Shown: in pieces, positions 14,116 through 25,246 of the stretch
Numbering within the stretch: the stretch's first letter is position 1
Layout: every line of letters starts with the position of its first letter
Assembly (NCBI GenBank): GCA_035048495.1
Contig: CM068542.1
Span: 39,833,109-39,897,108 of the forward strand
DNA length: 64,000 nucleotides
Reading direction: 5' to 3'
Origin: Euptelea pleiosperma
Taxonomy: Eukaryota > Streptophyta > Magnoliopsida > Ranunculales > Eupteleaceae
Position numbers and translations under genes: made by a program
The notes under the pieces: model-generated
What the model saw: only the letters and a program-made list of their open reading frames with translations
What the model was told of the DNA's origin: nothing
The model's database searches: none

Positions 14116-14710
14116 GCCCTCTGTATCGACTGCATCCAAACTCCAAAGTCCCGAGTGCAGAGCCTCCACAGTCCACACGGCCAATTGACAGCCATGCCAG
14201 TTCATCCCCAAATCCTGATCAATATCTTGTACGTTGTTACCTTCTAAGGTCCAACCTGATCATCAATGCCATTTTCCTTCCTGTTGGAGGATCCCTTCTT
14301 ACTCAAGAGAGAGTACCAATTACCAACGAGAAGACAATCCAAGCTTCGAGATGACAAATCTCTTTCATATTTCGAATCTTGGTTATATTTAAAACTCGGC
14401 AAATGGTGATTGCATTAGACGAATTTTGAGGTTATTGAGCATAAGAATTTCAGCCAAACTCTGCAAGATTTTCGAGTGCTCTGTCTTTCTCAAGTTCTTT
14501 TAAGAGCAGTCTCACAAACACAGACACGAGAGAGAGCACACGAGAGAGAGAGAGATTCAAAGACGATCTATTTCTTTCCCTTCCATTTCGCAAAGGTATC
14601 AGTGTTTCTTCTGTAACAGCTGAATAAGAAAATGGAGAAGCAAAAACTCTAAATTCAAAGATCCAAGAACATTGAATTCACCATTCTTAACAAAATCACC
14701 GAAATCCATT

Positions 14711-15127
14711 TCACTCGAAACCGAACACAAGCATCAAAATGACACTCCAGAGAAATAGCAGCACCAGGGTCTGAAGAGCAAACTCGATCAAGCTGCATAG
14801 CTTGATCTTTCTGTTCTCGAGACGCTCCCTAATTAATTGTATCTTTAGATCTACAGCAGTTCTCAAAAGCAGCTCTCTTTCCTGAAAACAAATGATGAAG
14901 AATCCTTCGGATTCAGAGAAAGCTCGAATCCAAAAACGAGATCTGAAATCCAACAAAAGGAAGGACTACGGATTCAAACACTCTACCTCGTCTTCATCGT
15001 TTGTTGTGTTGAATTGGTGATTTTGGGACGATTTCAGGGACGAAAGCAGCAATACAGCTTTAACACAGCGAATCGCGGTCTGCGATTTCAGACCTTCTTC
15101 CTTGGTTGCAATCCCTTCCCTCTCCAT
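14711..15127 (-). CDS. Small C-terminally anchored membrane protein, unnamed plant family
   Basis: Two exons, 15127-14987 and 14881-14711, joined by a 105-bp GT-AG intron in phase 0, encode 103 residues. The N-terminal half is hydrophilic and ends in an acidic NDEDE run. Exon 2 starts ERELLLRTAVDLKIQLIRER, a heptad-like basic helix. It is followed by a hydrophobic segment at about residues 79-100 (SLIEFALQTLVLLFLWSVIL), ending GFE. I infer a tail-anchored or single-pass protein. I do not recognise a named family. Splice sites, phase and the helix-plus-anchor layout support a real gene; function is unknown. GA-rich repeats at 14523-14553 may lie in its 3' UTR. Confidence 0.6.
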
Positions 15128-15179
15128 TCTCTCCGCGCGCTTCTGATTTTTAAAATGTGGCGACCTTAATAGATTAGTA

Positions 15180-15490
15180 TTATACTGGCTTTGCTATAAT
15201 GAGCCGTGTAAGTATAGCGCTTTCGTGCACCACCGGGCTCGAGCTGCTCGGACAAAACTTCGCTGACAGCGGGCTGTCTACGACGGAGTTCTCCGCACGT
15301 ACTCAGTAATTTTTGCCACGTCCACAAGTGAGTTTTTGAAGATTTTTTTAAAATATTTTTTTATTAAAAAAGCACTTGGTTTCGTGGTTAAAAAGCACTG
15401 GGTGGCGCAATTTGATTGGCCACTGCTTTGCTACTTCAAAATCCGCTGCTTCAAAAATTTTCTCAAGACTCCGTCAGCCAAATTTTATCC
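15180..15490. repeat. Diverged inverted-repeat element related to 26330-26560
   Basis: Contains GGAGTTCTCCGCACGTACTCAG, then TTTTTGCCACGT and AAGTGAGTTTTT. This string order recurs at 26345-26400 and partly at 33018-33070. Non-coding; likely a degraded MITE, possibly part of the small gene's promoter region. Confidence 0.35.
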
Positions 15491-15496
15491 GAACTG

Positions 15497-16971
15497 TGTT
15501 AGAGAATATATATTATAATAGTTTGGGATAATATATTAGGATTAGATTTGATCTCATTAATATTAGATTATATTTGATTAGAATTTCTTTTCTAAGTCAG
15601 ACTCATGTAATGTTCTATATAAGAGCTGTGCGTATGTCAATGTAATTACTCAAGTTTAGCAATAAATTCAAACTTCTATATGGTATCAGAACAGCTCATC
15701 CAATGACCTTTGCTCTTTTAATTTTCATGTGGTCCGTCGTTCTTCTGATGACCGGCACCTTTGCAACTCGTCGGGCATGATATTTCTTAGTTTTTAATTA
15801 ATCATTGTTTGGCAACACATCTATTTTTGCAGCAATCTCTACAACCCGTTGTCTATTAAGTTGGGGGTTTCATCCTCTCCACGTTGGCCGGCGCAAATCG
15901 CCACGATTATCTCCATCATCATCATTACCCTACTGACAGTATCATCACTCACCGTTGCCGCCGCCACAACTGAACCTCTCCATGGTTGGTAAAAAAAAGA
16001 GAGATTGTCATGGGCTATAAAAAAAGCGACGGATGAGGATGTCCGCAGATCGCCGTGCTCCTAACGCCATCCATGCTTGTATGACTCCCTCCAAGCATTG
16101 TTGCTCTAGTTGCCACTGAAATAATCACCATTGCCGTTGCCACTCCATCTCTAGCCACCCTTTTTTCGGGTGGAATTCTCTTTTTGGTTTTGAGAAATCC
16201 TCACTTCCAAACCCTATCTTCTTCTTTTCTTTGCCGTATTTGAAAAAATAAAAATAACAAATTTTCTTGTGGACTTTTATAGTCCAAGTTTATGTGAGGT
16301 CTAGAAGAGGCCCACACCCTTCATTAGTCAAGCACAAAGAGAGGCCTACTATCTTCATGTGTGGTCCAGAAGAGGCCCAGATTTTATTGTTTTAGGTCTC
16401 ATAGAGCCTAAGCATGTGAGGCAAACAAATGCCCACATACACATCTTGGCCGAATACGGCCTTTTATCCGATTAAAATCCGACGAGTTCCGATATAACTT
16501 AAACCAAAGTTTTCTCTAGGACAAGATCCCATGTGATCATCATGGATCACTACTCGGCTGGTAACCATCTTCATTTATTAGCGAGCATAGACTTCAAAGC
16601 TTGATCAAGGTGATGCAATCATCAAGACGACTTACAATGGCGATAGCATCCTTCGACGACACTCAATCTTCAAGACATTGAATTTCATTCGGCAAACTCA
16701 TGATGATCGTCGATCTCCGATCCCCATAAGTATGAGGGGGAATGTTAGAGAATATATATTATAATAAATTGTGTGAGATACACCATATCACTACTGATTT
16801 ATCTCATCACAAGATTGAGATAATATCTTAGGATTAGCTTTGATCTCATTAATATTAGATTATATTTGATTAGGATTTCTTTCCTAAGTTGACTTATGTA
16901 ATGCTCTATATAAGAGCTGTGCGTATGTCAATGTAATTACTCAAGTTTACCAATAAACTCAAACTTCTATA
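15497..16971 (+). mobile_element. Short LTR retroelement (TRIM/LARD type), complete
   Basis: The 5' LTR is 15497-15680 and the 3' LTR 16743-16971; both begin TGTTAGAGAATATATATTAT and end AAACTTCTATA. The 5' copy lacks about 45 bp present in the 3' copy. TGGTATCAGAACAG directly after the 5' LTR is the Met-tRNA primer-binding site. AGTATGAGGGGGAA before the 3' LTR is the polypurine tract. Flanks AACTG and AACTA are a near-perfect 5-bp target duplication. The 1.06 kb interior has no gag or pol, so mobility would need proteins from another element. Confidence 0.85.
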
Positions 16972-17129
16972 AACTACACCGCCTTTGGTTATTGTACTAT
17001 CCCGACACCTCTTACCATTCAGAGTAAAACTTGGCTGACCAGCGATGGTCACTGACCGACAACAACCTCAGTGCTGACAATGTTTGCATACTTTTAAGTC
17101 TGCAAATGGTTGCAGACTAGATTTATCCC

Positions 17130-18120
17130 ATTGACACCTTTGTGGACTTCTTCCACACAAAAAATAGAATGATTGGTGATTTCTAGCTGTTAGATTTGAG
17201 CACCTTTATCGTGGGCTTCATGAATAAGCCTTTGAGTTGGTTCGAAGCCAATGATAAAAAAGTGGTCAAATTCAGTGGCTAGAAAGCACCAATCACATTG
17301 ATTTTGGTCAGTAGGTGTACCAAGGTGTGGGCCAACCACTCATGGGTCAGTGAGCCCGTAGGAATGTGACACATTATTATTTGAAGGATTTTTGCATCGA
17401 ACTTTTGATACAGAATTCCATATAATAAATTATTTTAGGAGTGGGCAATCCATTCAGGGGTCAGTTGGTCTGAAAGTGTGCCACGTGGTACATTTTCAAG
17501 GGCCCAGTAACGCGCAAACAGAAAGCCCCACATCAATTCTCCCCCCTCAAACAGGGTACGTACACACCAACTATAATCACAACTTAGTATGAACATAAGA
17601 ATAAAATAATTTAAAAACGGTGTTATTAGGGGTGTTCGACGGTACGAATACATCAGCATTTTTGTTCAACAGCATCATTGAGCATATCTTGAAGAACATT
17701 TTGCTATCAGTGGCGGAGCCAGGATTTTGTTCAAGGGTAGGTAAGGCGGCAAGTGGCGATCAACCGACAATGTCAATAACAAATAGTGACATCTTTAACT
17801 GACCAAATTATCTTTACATAGATATATATGGGGCATTTCAGTTATTTGATCATAAAGTCCAACTTTTTTATTTATTCTCCAGCATTTGGAGTAAATCATT
17901 GACGATGGACGGACCACTATATGAGCCACGTGGCACATTCTTAAGAGACCAATAACAGTATGAATGTTTGGCCCATCTGTAGATGAACAGACAGACCAAA
18001 ACTCAGCTTGATTAGTGTTTCTAACTGTTTGATTGGAGTCTTTTTCGTAGGCTTATTTTTAATTGAGGGATTTGAGCATTATTTGAGATATATTTCAATG
18101 CTAAAGAGCCACTTTTTTCT
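17130..18120. mobile_element. Cluster of MITE halves and dispersed repeat pieces
   Basis: 17150-17520 holds an imperfect foldback with CCAACCACTCATGGGTCAGT and GTGCCACGTGGTAC blocks. 17711-17735 carries GGCGGAGCCAGGATTTTG, a repeat seen again at 26946 and 56531. 17895-18110 is the left half of a G-box MITE (GAGCCACGTGGCAC at about 17925) without its right half. None is coding. Confidence 0.5.
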
Positions 18121-18996
18121 CCTTAGTAGCGTAGTCCACGGCTCGCCTTGAAGAAATCTGACGGCCTGCCTTTGATGGGGCAATCCAAGGCTGTAAACAC
18201 TGATTCCTTAACAATCTCATCTATTAGTTATTTTGGGCGATGAAAACAGAAAACTACCTATGATGGTCCACATGGTTATACTCATCATCATCTTTACTCT
18301 TGTTACATTCGGCTTGTCAATTCTTTTTTAGCTCACTTTTCATCACCATCACTGGTGTCCAAAATTAGTAACTAGTGCCTCTCCAAAGTACTCTTGACAA
18401 TGTCAGTTAACTAACAATTATAGTCCATTTCAATAAAGTTAGATCCTGGCACATTTTCATTCAAGCATCCTACCACTTATAATTAAGGGCGTGCCACTTG
18501 TCATGGGTTAAGGTGGTCCTTAACGATAGTGAGAAAAAGCAACTACAACTAACGGCCACCTTAACCCCAGGACAGGTGGCACCTAACTACAAGTGCCAGG
18601 ACGTTGAACTTCTCGGCCACGTACATTTCATGTCATGTGTACCCTGTCGATGCCCTTAATGTTTGACATTGCCATTTCCAACATCTCTTCTTCGGCTTGT
18701 TATTGTATGTGTAGGCTTCTTCTCTTGCTCGTTTGGTTTTGTGGGGGTTGTTCTGGCAAGGTAGGGTCGCCGTTGATTTTTTTTTTCTACCACGACCTTT
18801 ATCTTTTAAATTTGTAAAAAAATAAACCTAACCATAGTTATCTTGGGATGTGGTTCAAGTAGCTGATGCGGTGCACCCTGCAGGGGCCCTACGCTTTAAT
18901 GTTTAGGGCCCAGGCGCAATGAATTCGAACCGGCTATGCTTAATATGTCCCATCGAATTTGAGTAAAGGAATATTAATGGTACGTTACACAAAACC
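18121..18996. other. Spacer with a short inverted repeat
   Basis: No gene is supported. Around 18508-18573, GGTTAAGGTGGTCCTTAA pairs with GGCCACCTTAACC, and the flanking CCTGGCAC / GTGCCAGG blocks at 18447 and 18593 extend the foldback, so this is probably an old MITE of about 160 bp. Confidence 0.4.
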
Positions 18997-19374
18997 GAGT
19001 AAAACTTGTGTCACAAGATGTTGTGACGGAAGCCGGTCACTGCATTCAATACGAGCCACGTGGCATACTATTAGAGGGCGATGACCATATGGATGTTTGG
19101 CCAGTCCCTCGGTGGACAGACCGGTACACAACAAATCAGCTTGATTAGTGATTCCAACCGATTTGGTTGAAGTTATTTTCATGGGTTGAGCGTTATTTGG
19201 GTGTAAAAATCCAAAGGTTGTAAATCACTAATCAGGCTGATTTTTGGTTTTAGGTCCACCGACGGACTGGCCAAACATCCATACGGTCAGAGCCCTCTGA
19301 TTGTGTGCCATGTGGCTTGTATTGAATGCTGTGACGAGCTTCCGTCACAACATCTTGTGACACAAGTTTTACTC
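18997..19374. mobile_element. G-box MITE, Mutator-like, perfect 9-bp TSD (copy 1)
   Basis: A 378-bp element starting GAGTAAAACTTGTGTCACAA and ending with the complement, TTGTGACACAAGTTTTACTC. The terminal inverted repeats are very long; almost the whole element folds back. CACAAAACC flanks both sides exactly (18988-18996 and 19375-19383). A 9-bp duplication is the Mutator superfamily signature. The left arm carries CCACGTGGC at about 19055; the right arm has the mutated CCATGTGGC. No transposase. Confidence 0.9.
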
Positions 19375-19956
19375 CACAAAACCCACACGTCTCTGACACT
19401 CGGCCAAGAGAAAAATTTTGAAGCTCGGATCATGCGTCCAATGATTATATATACATGGATTTGGGAATTAGTTTTTAAAAAATAACCATGGTATGTGTGG
19501 CGTGCAATCATTGGTGCGCATTGCCACATGATTGCCGCTTCAAAAATTTTCTCTGAAGGTGGAACACATTATAACAGTAACGCTTCAAATCCATTACGAT
19601 ATTAGTTATAAAAAGCTAAAATTTGAAAAAAAAACTGGACAGAATTTGAAAATAACAGCCATTATTATGTCTTTTATCCGTTATAAAATTGAAAAATATG
19701 ACCATTTTTCTCCAGTTTCTCCTTTTTTGTCTACTAAACGCCATATGGATAGGGATTTTGAATTGGCCAAGTTATCCTTCCGTGTGACAAACAAGACCCA
19801 TCCGTACATTGAAGTTATTTTTCACGTAACATTCAGAGCATCGTTTTCCTTTCATACATATGTTCAGCTAAATTGACACGTGACATGACCAAAAGTAGCT
19901 GTAGTCGGTGACACCCGCTAATTAAGCCATGGTAATCACTTACTAGAAGTTGGTAT

Positions 19957-20329
19957 CATGGTTTTAAAAACGGCCGTTTAAACGGTAACGCCCCAAGCCC
20001 GTTTCCGTTAAAACCGTTTAAACATGTTTTATCGGATTTGAAAAAAACGGCTGTTTTTTTGTTTTAACGGCCGTTAAAATCGTTTAAACAGCCGTTTAAT
20101 TTTGAAAAATTTTGTGAAAAAAACGACCGTTAAAACCGTTTAAATCCGTTTTTTTTTTTTTTCAAATTTCAAAATTTGAATTTCAGCGCCACTTTTTCCG
20201 TTAAAATCGTTAAAATCCGTTTAATTCTGTTTTTTCCTGTTTTTTTACATTTTTGCCCCTGATTGTTTCAATCCGTTTTAACGGTAACGCCCCCAGTCTA
20301 ACCGTTAAAATGGCCTCCTTTAAACCTTG
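19957..20329. mobile_element. AACGGCCGTT-module MITE, 8-bp TSD (copy 1)
   Basis: A 373-bp element beginning CATGGTTTTAAAAACGGCCG and ending TTTAAACCTTG. GTTGGTAT occurs exactly on both flanks (19949-19956 and 20330-20337). The interior is a mosaic of palindromic AACGGCCGTTAAAA and GTTTAAACGG units separated by poly(T) runs. An 8-bp duplication with short CAAGGTTT-type ends suggests a non-autonomous hAT element. No coding capacity. Confidence 0.85.
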
Positions 20330-20830
20330 GTTGGTATTATTTTTATAATATTTTTTGGAACAGGGTCGAGGACCCCTTTTCTTCTGACTCACTCGGGAGT
20401 TGGACTGGGCGCTATGGATTTAAAGAATCCAACTGTAGTTTATAGGGCTGAGCTGGCATTCACTTGGAATCCAAGGCGCCAAATCCGACTCCTGAGGGGG
20501 GTCAGAAAAAGGGGGGGCTCTTGAGCCGGACCCATTTTTTTTTTGGGTCAGGCTCAGCGGACACATTTTCACACACAAAAATCATCAGGGGCCAATAAAT
20601 AAAATAGAAGTTTTGGAATGGGATGATTTTGGTGAGTATGGTCTCTATGGTGAGGAGATCTCCCTAAAAAAATTCAAATCATTCTAATATTCATAGCATG
20701 GTTTACAAGTTGAAGAATTATGGACGGTCTATTTTTTACTGTTAACTTGAAACCTAAGTTTGATGGTGTTAGAAATTTCAGAATGGGCTGAAATATTGTT
20801 GGCTTACGATCTATCAGTTGACACCCATCA
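20330..20830. mobile_element. Remnants of the GGGTCGGGCTC MITE family
   Basis: 20350-20545 is an inverted repeat with GGGTCGAGGACCCC at left and GGGGGGCTCTTGAGCCGGACCC at right. 20610-20815 matches the interior of the element at 24858-25237 (the GGTGAGGAGATC and GAATTATGGACGGTC blocks). Apparently two pieces, possibly nested. Non-coding. Confidence 0.5.
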
Positions 20831-21061
20831 AATGCAGCTAAAAAGTGTATATCGTAGGAGTAGGTTTGCTTCTAGATGTAATTAAGCAGTCTAACAACAT
20901 ATAAATTCATCTTATGCATCGAACCCACCTCTAAACACCACTCGATCGATTATCCATCGCTGATAAGCTAGAGGTGCATGAAAGCTTCAATCCACCTCTG
21001 GTATGGCCTACCCATTTACTACGTACAGAGCTAAGAGAGGTCCACCTCTGGTAGTCTACAC

Positions 21062-21488
21062 CATGGTTTTAAAAACGGCCGTATAAACGGTTACGCCCCA
21101 AGCCCGTTTCTGTTAAAACCGTTTAAACACGTTTTATCGGTTTTGAAAAAAATGGCCGTTTTTTTTTTTGTTTTAACGGCCATTAAAATCGTTTAAACAG
21201 CCGTTTAATTTTAAAAATTTTGTGAAAAAAAACGGCCGTTAAATCCGTTTAATTCCGTTAAAATCCGTTAAATTCCGTTTTTTTTTTTTATTTTAAATTT
21301 TCAAATTTCAAAATTTCAGTGCCACTTTTTCTGTTAAAATCGTTAAAATCTGTTTAATTCTATTTTTTCCCATTTTTTTTCAATTTTTGCCCCTGACCGT
21401 TTCAATCCGTTTTAACGGCCGTTTAAACAATTTAAACGTTAACGCCCCCAGTCCGTTTAACCGTTAAAACGGCCTCCTTTAAACCTTG
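21062..21488. mobile_element. AACGGCCGTT-module MITE, 8-bp TSD (copy 2)
   Basis: A 427-bp sister of the element at 19957. It has the same CATGGTTTTAAAAACGGCCG start and TTTAAACCTTG end, flanked exactly by GTCTACAC (21054-21061 and 21489-21496). It has more internal palindromic modules than copy 1. Confidence 0.85.
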
Positions 21489-21679
21489 GTCTACACATTT
21501 ACTAGAGAGAGAGAGAAAGAGAGAGAAAGATGTAGTCACGTCCGTCCCATTATCATCATAACACGTAAAAGGTTTCTTTTAAAAAGACTAAGGGCGGCGA
21601 GTGAAGTCTGTGTGGGGTGTGTGCCCAATCCAGGTTTTGATTTTAAAGTAGTACTAGGGCTCGCGAGTGATTATAGGGG

Positions 21680-21990
21680 TTTCATCAACATTGATGATGG
21701 ACCATAGTATGAATCACGTGTCACTCTCTTAGAAACTACTGACTATATGGATGTTGGGCTCATTGATACCAAAATTCAACTTGCTTAGTAACTTTTATCC
21801 GTTGGATTAGAGTCTTTTCCATATATAGCTTATTTTTAACTATAGATTTCAAACATTATTTGGGATACTCAGAAGGTTCAAAATCAGTAATCAAGATGAT
21901 TTTTGGTATGTAAGCAGGTCTACCAATAGGGGATGCCCCAGCCAAACGGTCAGTAGTCTCTAATAATATGCCACACTGACATCTTTTATC
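21680..21990. mobile_element. Diverged G-box-type MITE
   Basis: The left arm has GAATCACGTGTCACTCTCTT and an ATGGATGTTGGGCTC block. The right arm has the complement at 21935-21985, with GGTCAGTAGTCTCTAATAAT. It is more degraded than copies 18997 and 52397. Confidence 0.5.
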
Positions 21991-22081
21991 TAAGCTTTGC
22001 TCTTTAGGTGAGTGTCATGAGTGTCTGGAGCCTTGTCATGGAGCCCTGTCATCGCCAACCCCAGTTTTGGATTTATAGTAG

Positions 22082-22112
22082 TGTAGATATAGATATAGAT
22101 ATAGATAGATCT
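22082..22112. repeat. GATATA microsatellite
   Basis: Short run of TAGATA/GATATA units in the spacer downstream of the CFL1-like gene. Confidence 0.7.
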
Positions 22113-22479
22113 CTTAACTCTGGCAAGAGATTCAAGTAACATATGGCTGTACATACAGAAGCGCGAAAGCCACGTAAAACTTTTTAACACACAATTAATA
22201 AACTTCATCAACTCATAAAGAAACACTTAGATTACAAACTCTCTCTATATAAGAAGATCCATAAAAAGTATAACCCTTGGTTACTTTCATAAGAGGATGG
22301 TTAATCCTTTATTTACTTCCATATTTACATTAGGGTTTAGGATCTCTCTTCTCCACTACCTTCCTTACCTTTAATCTCTACTATTATTCTTTCTTTTACT
22401 TTTTCTTCTTTTTTTTCTGACTCCTTGAGACTTGAACACAACCATGAAGTACACTAAAAATCCTACTAAATATTTGGCC

Positions 22480-23279
22480 TTAATCTTTGCAACATAAGAG
22501 ACTAAAGCTTGGCTTACAGAAGTTTGTAGGGCTTTGACCAGCAGGGTGCATGAACTTGCAATTGGGGCATGCAGGAGAAGACTTGCATAGCATAACCAAC
22601 ATGTGACACCGCATGCAGACGGCTGCAACCATCTCTCGGTGATCCGCCTCGAACGATATCCACGATGGACTACGTGTCAAGGCATTAGAACCCTTCATTT
22701 GTAGGTCAAAATTCTTAGACTGGGTAGTGCTTGAATTAATATGCGAGGGGCTATGATCAGGATTAGGCTTTGTCCAATTGTCATCCACATGAGCCATGAG
22801 CGAGTTGCATGGGAGATTGAGCTGCAAGTCTAAACTCATAGGACCCGGACTCAACCTCTCTGGGCTTTGCCTTGGATCTCTACAAGTTCTCTTCTGCGTC
22901 TTGCTGTTGTAAAAATGCATTTGTCCTGACTGAATTTAAAACATAATAGAACATTAAATCATTAATTCTAGTACTACTCTCGCTTAAGCACGCATAACTG
23001 TTGAGTTCTGAAGTTCTGAAAGAATTAGGATATATATAGTTTTCCTCTTTAGCATATAAAATTTACCTGAATATCGAGGCATCGCTTCCACTCCAAGGGT
23101 AAGGGCCTTTCGAGGTGGAACCCGATATCGAAGAGGGACTTTGTGTTCTCAACCTTCGACCCCCTCTTGAAATTCTCTTCTTCTTCTTCCTCTTCCCATT
23201 TCCTCTTCTTTCTAAAATTCTCAAACTCTGGAATTGTCTTTCTTTGATTTGGGGAGGTTGATGCTTCAAAGGAAACCAT
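22480..23279 (-). CDS. CFL1: CFL1-like WW-domain protein with EAR motif
   Basis: Two exons, 23279-23067 and 22929-22480 (137-bp intron, phase 0), give 220 residues. The intron splits a degenerate WW domain: LPLEWKRCLDIQ ends exon 1 and SGQMHFYNSKTQKRT starts exon 2. Residues 104-110, LDLQLNL, form an EAR (LxLxL) repression motif. The C-terminal part has two CxxC pairs (residues 176/179 and 192/195) in a block like that of the GIR1/GIR2 repressors. CFL1 (CURLY FLAG LEAF 1) of rice and Arabidopsis binds the HD-ZIP IV factor HDG1 and restrains cuticle formation, so a nuclear co-repressor role is inferred. An acidic EEEEEEE run lies in exon 1. A TATATAA box on the minus strand at 23366-23360 would set transcription near 23332. 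Confidence 0.85.
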
Positions 23280-23310
23280 GAATTCGAATCGAAGATATCT
23301 TCAGAACTCT

Positions 23311-23333
23311 CTCTCTCTCTCTCTCTCTCTGGT
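23311..23333. repeat. (CT)n/(GA)n microsatellite in CFL1 leader
   Basis: About 11 CT units, 32-54 bases before the ATG of the CFL1-like gene and just after the predicted transcription start, so likely in its 5' UTR. A second GA run lies at 23661-23682. Confidence 0.75.
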
Positions 23334-23359
23334 TTGATCAAGTGGTGAGTATATGCTGG

Positions 23360-23366
23360 TTATATA
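23360..23366 (-). promoter_or_regulatory. TATA box of the CFL1-like gene
   Basis: TATATAA on the minus strand, about 80 bases before the ATG. The out-of-frame ATG at 23341 would then fall upstream of the transcription start. Confidence 0.55.
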
Positions 23367-23369
23367 GGG

Positions 23370-24848
23370 TATGTTTGAGCCTTATTTGAAAGTAAAGAAT
23401 TGCAAGTGAGAATCTAATATGGATCATCTCTCTAAAATTACATTAAAAGGGCCCACCTCTCCATGTTGTGTGCTCTTCCAACTTGGCTCTGTACTTGCTT
23501 TAGTTCCAAGCCGCTCTTAGAACCAACATGCATGGGAAGTTCAAACTTGAAATTAAGTTCAAACTCAGCTCGCTATGTATGCTAGAGAGCAGACCAAGCT
23601 AAGCTAATTAGCCAAGCCAATCCAACAGTGTAGTTATTACAGGCGGTGACGTTTATCTACAGAGAGAGAGAGAGAGAGAGAGGATTAAGAGGGGTGGGAA
23701 TGGTCATTAATGGGGGAGTCTGTATACAGTTGAAGGAGGTTTGAATGCATATCGCTCTTCAATAACTCTAACTTCCACATTTGGGTTACCAAAAGAACTA
23801 AAACTTAAAAGCTCTCAACACCCTTAAATCCAAAGCTATAAATACAAAACCACATACCCCATGAGCCATGAATATTTAATATCATCCTCTTCTTCATCTA
23901 AACACCATGTTCCCCAGAATACAAATATCCTTACCAGATAAACAAATTAATAACTATTTCCTATTCAATGATCTTCCCTACTTCTTCTTCTTTGACCACC
24001 TAACCCACCATCTCCCCTCTCCTCTCTCCTATACTAGGTACTTTTACTATTATTGTTTCTACACATTAAATACGTACATTGTTTTAATAGGTAATTAAGC
24101 TTTTAACACCGACTATGTCGCTGTTAGATCGATTGGTGTATTTATATATGGACATCGAACATCGCCAATACCCTACGTTTAACACATTTGTTAATGGACT
24201 ACGTGTGTCGGTGTTAGGTCGTCAGTAGCGTCGACATCTCAAAACCCTACGTTTATAACTTTCCTTCGCCAAAATTAACACTTGTGTTAATTATTTTGAC
24301 TAAAATCATGTTGCTAATTAACCTCAGATAGTTGGGATAAGGCGTAGATGACTATGACAGACTTCAAAATTTGATGTGGATTTTAATGATGAAACATGGT
24401 CTGATCGATGGATTATATTTTTTCAAGTGTTCTCAAGTCTCAACCATACCTCACCTACCAATACAATGGTAAGGGGGCCGGACCCACCAATGCCCTACAT
24501 AGGTGAGACATCTACTACTACTTAAAAGTACGTATGAGGGCGTTTTATTAAGGGTACTTTTTAGGTTATCCCTTAAATAGTAAAAATGGAGAGAGAGGGA
24601 AGGAAAAACGGAAATTAAAAGGCATTAAAGGCTTTGATGGAAATGGTCATTGAGCTTAGGGTTTCAACTCTACCTGCCTGCATTAAATCAACTTGAATTC
24701 GCTTAAATGCAGAATTCAAGTGTGAGCATTGACACGCCTCGCTTTCTACACCACCTTTCTTCATCAATCCCACCACCGGTTTCTGTTAAATGCTCTCGAC
24801 CCACCCTTCCCCTTCTCATTCAACCTCATTCAAACATTTCCCAACCAT
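23370..24848. other. Spacer upstream of the CFL1-like gene
   Basis: No supported gene. It contains the GA run at 23661 and pyrimidine-rich sequence at 23890-24050, and is otherwise unremarkable. It presumably includes the promoter of the minus-strand CFL1-like gene. Confidence 0.4.
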
Positions 24849-24857
24849 TATAATAAA

Positions 24858-25237
24858 GGGTAGGGCTCAAGGGACCCCCATTTCTGACCCCCCTTTTTTG
24901 ACCCCCATCTTGGCGTACCCACATAGAAGATGAATCAATGGCTGGTTTTTTGTGAGGATGATCGAGATCATCCTCACAAAAATTCAAATCATTCTGGTAA
25001 TCATAGACTGGTTTAGAAGCTGAAGCATTATGGACCGTCGATTTTTACCGTGTAACTTTAAAACCACATTTGATGGGGTTAGAAATTTCAGAATGGGCAG
25101 ATTTTTTGTTGGGGTGATCTATATGGTGAGGTTATCATCCCCACCAAAAATCAGCCATTGATTCATCTTCTGCGTCGGTACGCCAAGATGGAGGTTAAAA
25201 AAAGGGGTCAGAAATGGGGGTCCCTTGAGCACGACCC
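24858..25237. mobile_element. GGGTAGGGCTC MITE with perfect 9-bp TSD
   Basis: A 380-bp foldback starting GGGTAGGGCTCAAGGGACCC and ending GGGTCCCTTGAGCACGACCC. TATAATAAA flanks both ends exactly (24849-24857 and 25238-25246), so it is Mutator-like. Its interior repeats as AGATGAATCAATGGCTG and TCAGCCATTGATTCATCT. Relatives: 20330-20830, 27381-27765, 35938-36283 and the right end at 32003. Confidence 0.88.
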
Positions 25238-25246
25238 TATAATAAA

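Noticed and set aside
22371..22628. Alternative minus-strand frame overlapping CFL1 exon 2
   Set aside because: It is a shifted reading of the CFL1 C-terminal exon and its 3' UTR.
23063..23341. 92-codon minus frame from ATG 23341 as the CFL1 N-terminus or an overlapping uORF
   Set aside because: Out of frame with the WW domain, built on the GA microsatellite, and its ATG probably lies upstream of the transcription start set by the TATA box at 23360-23366.
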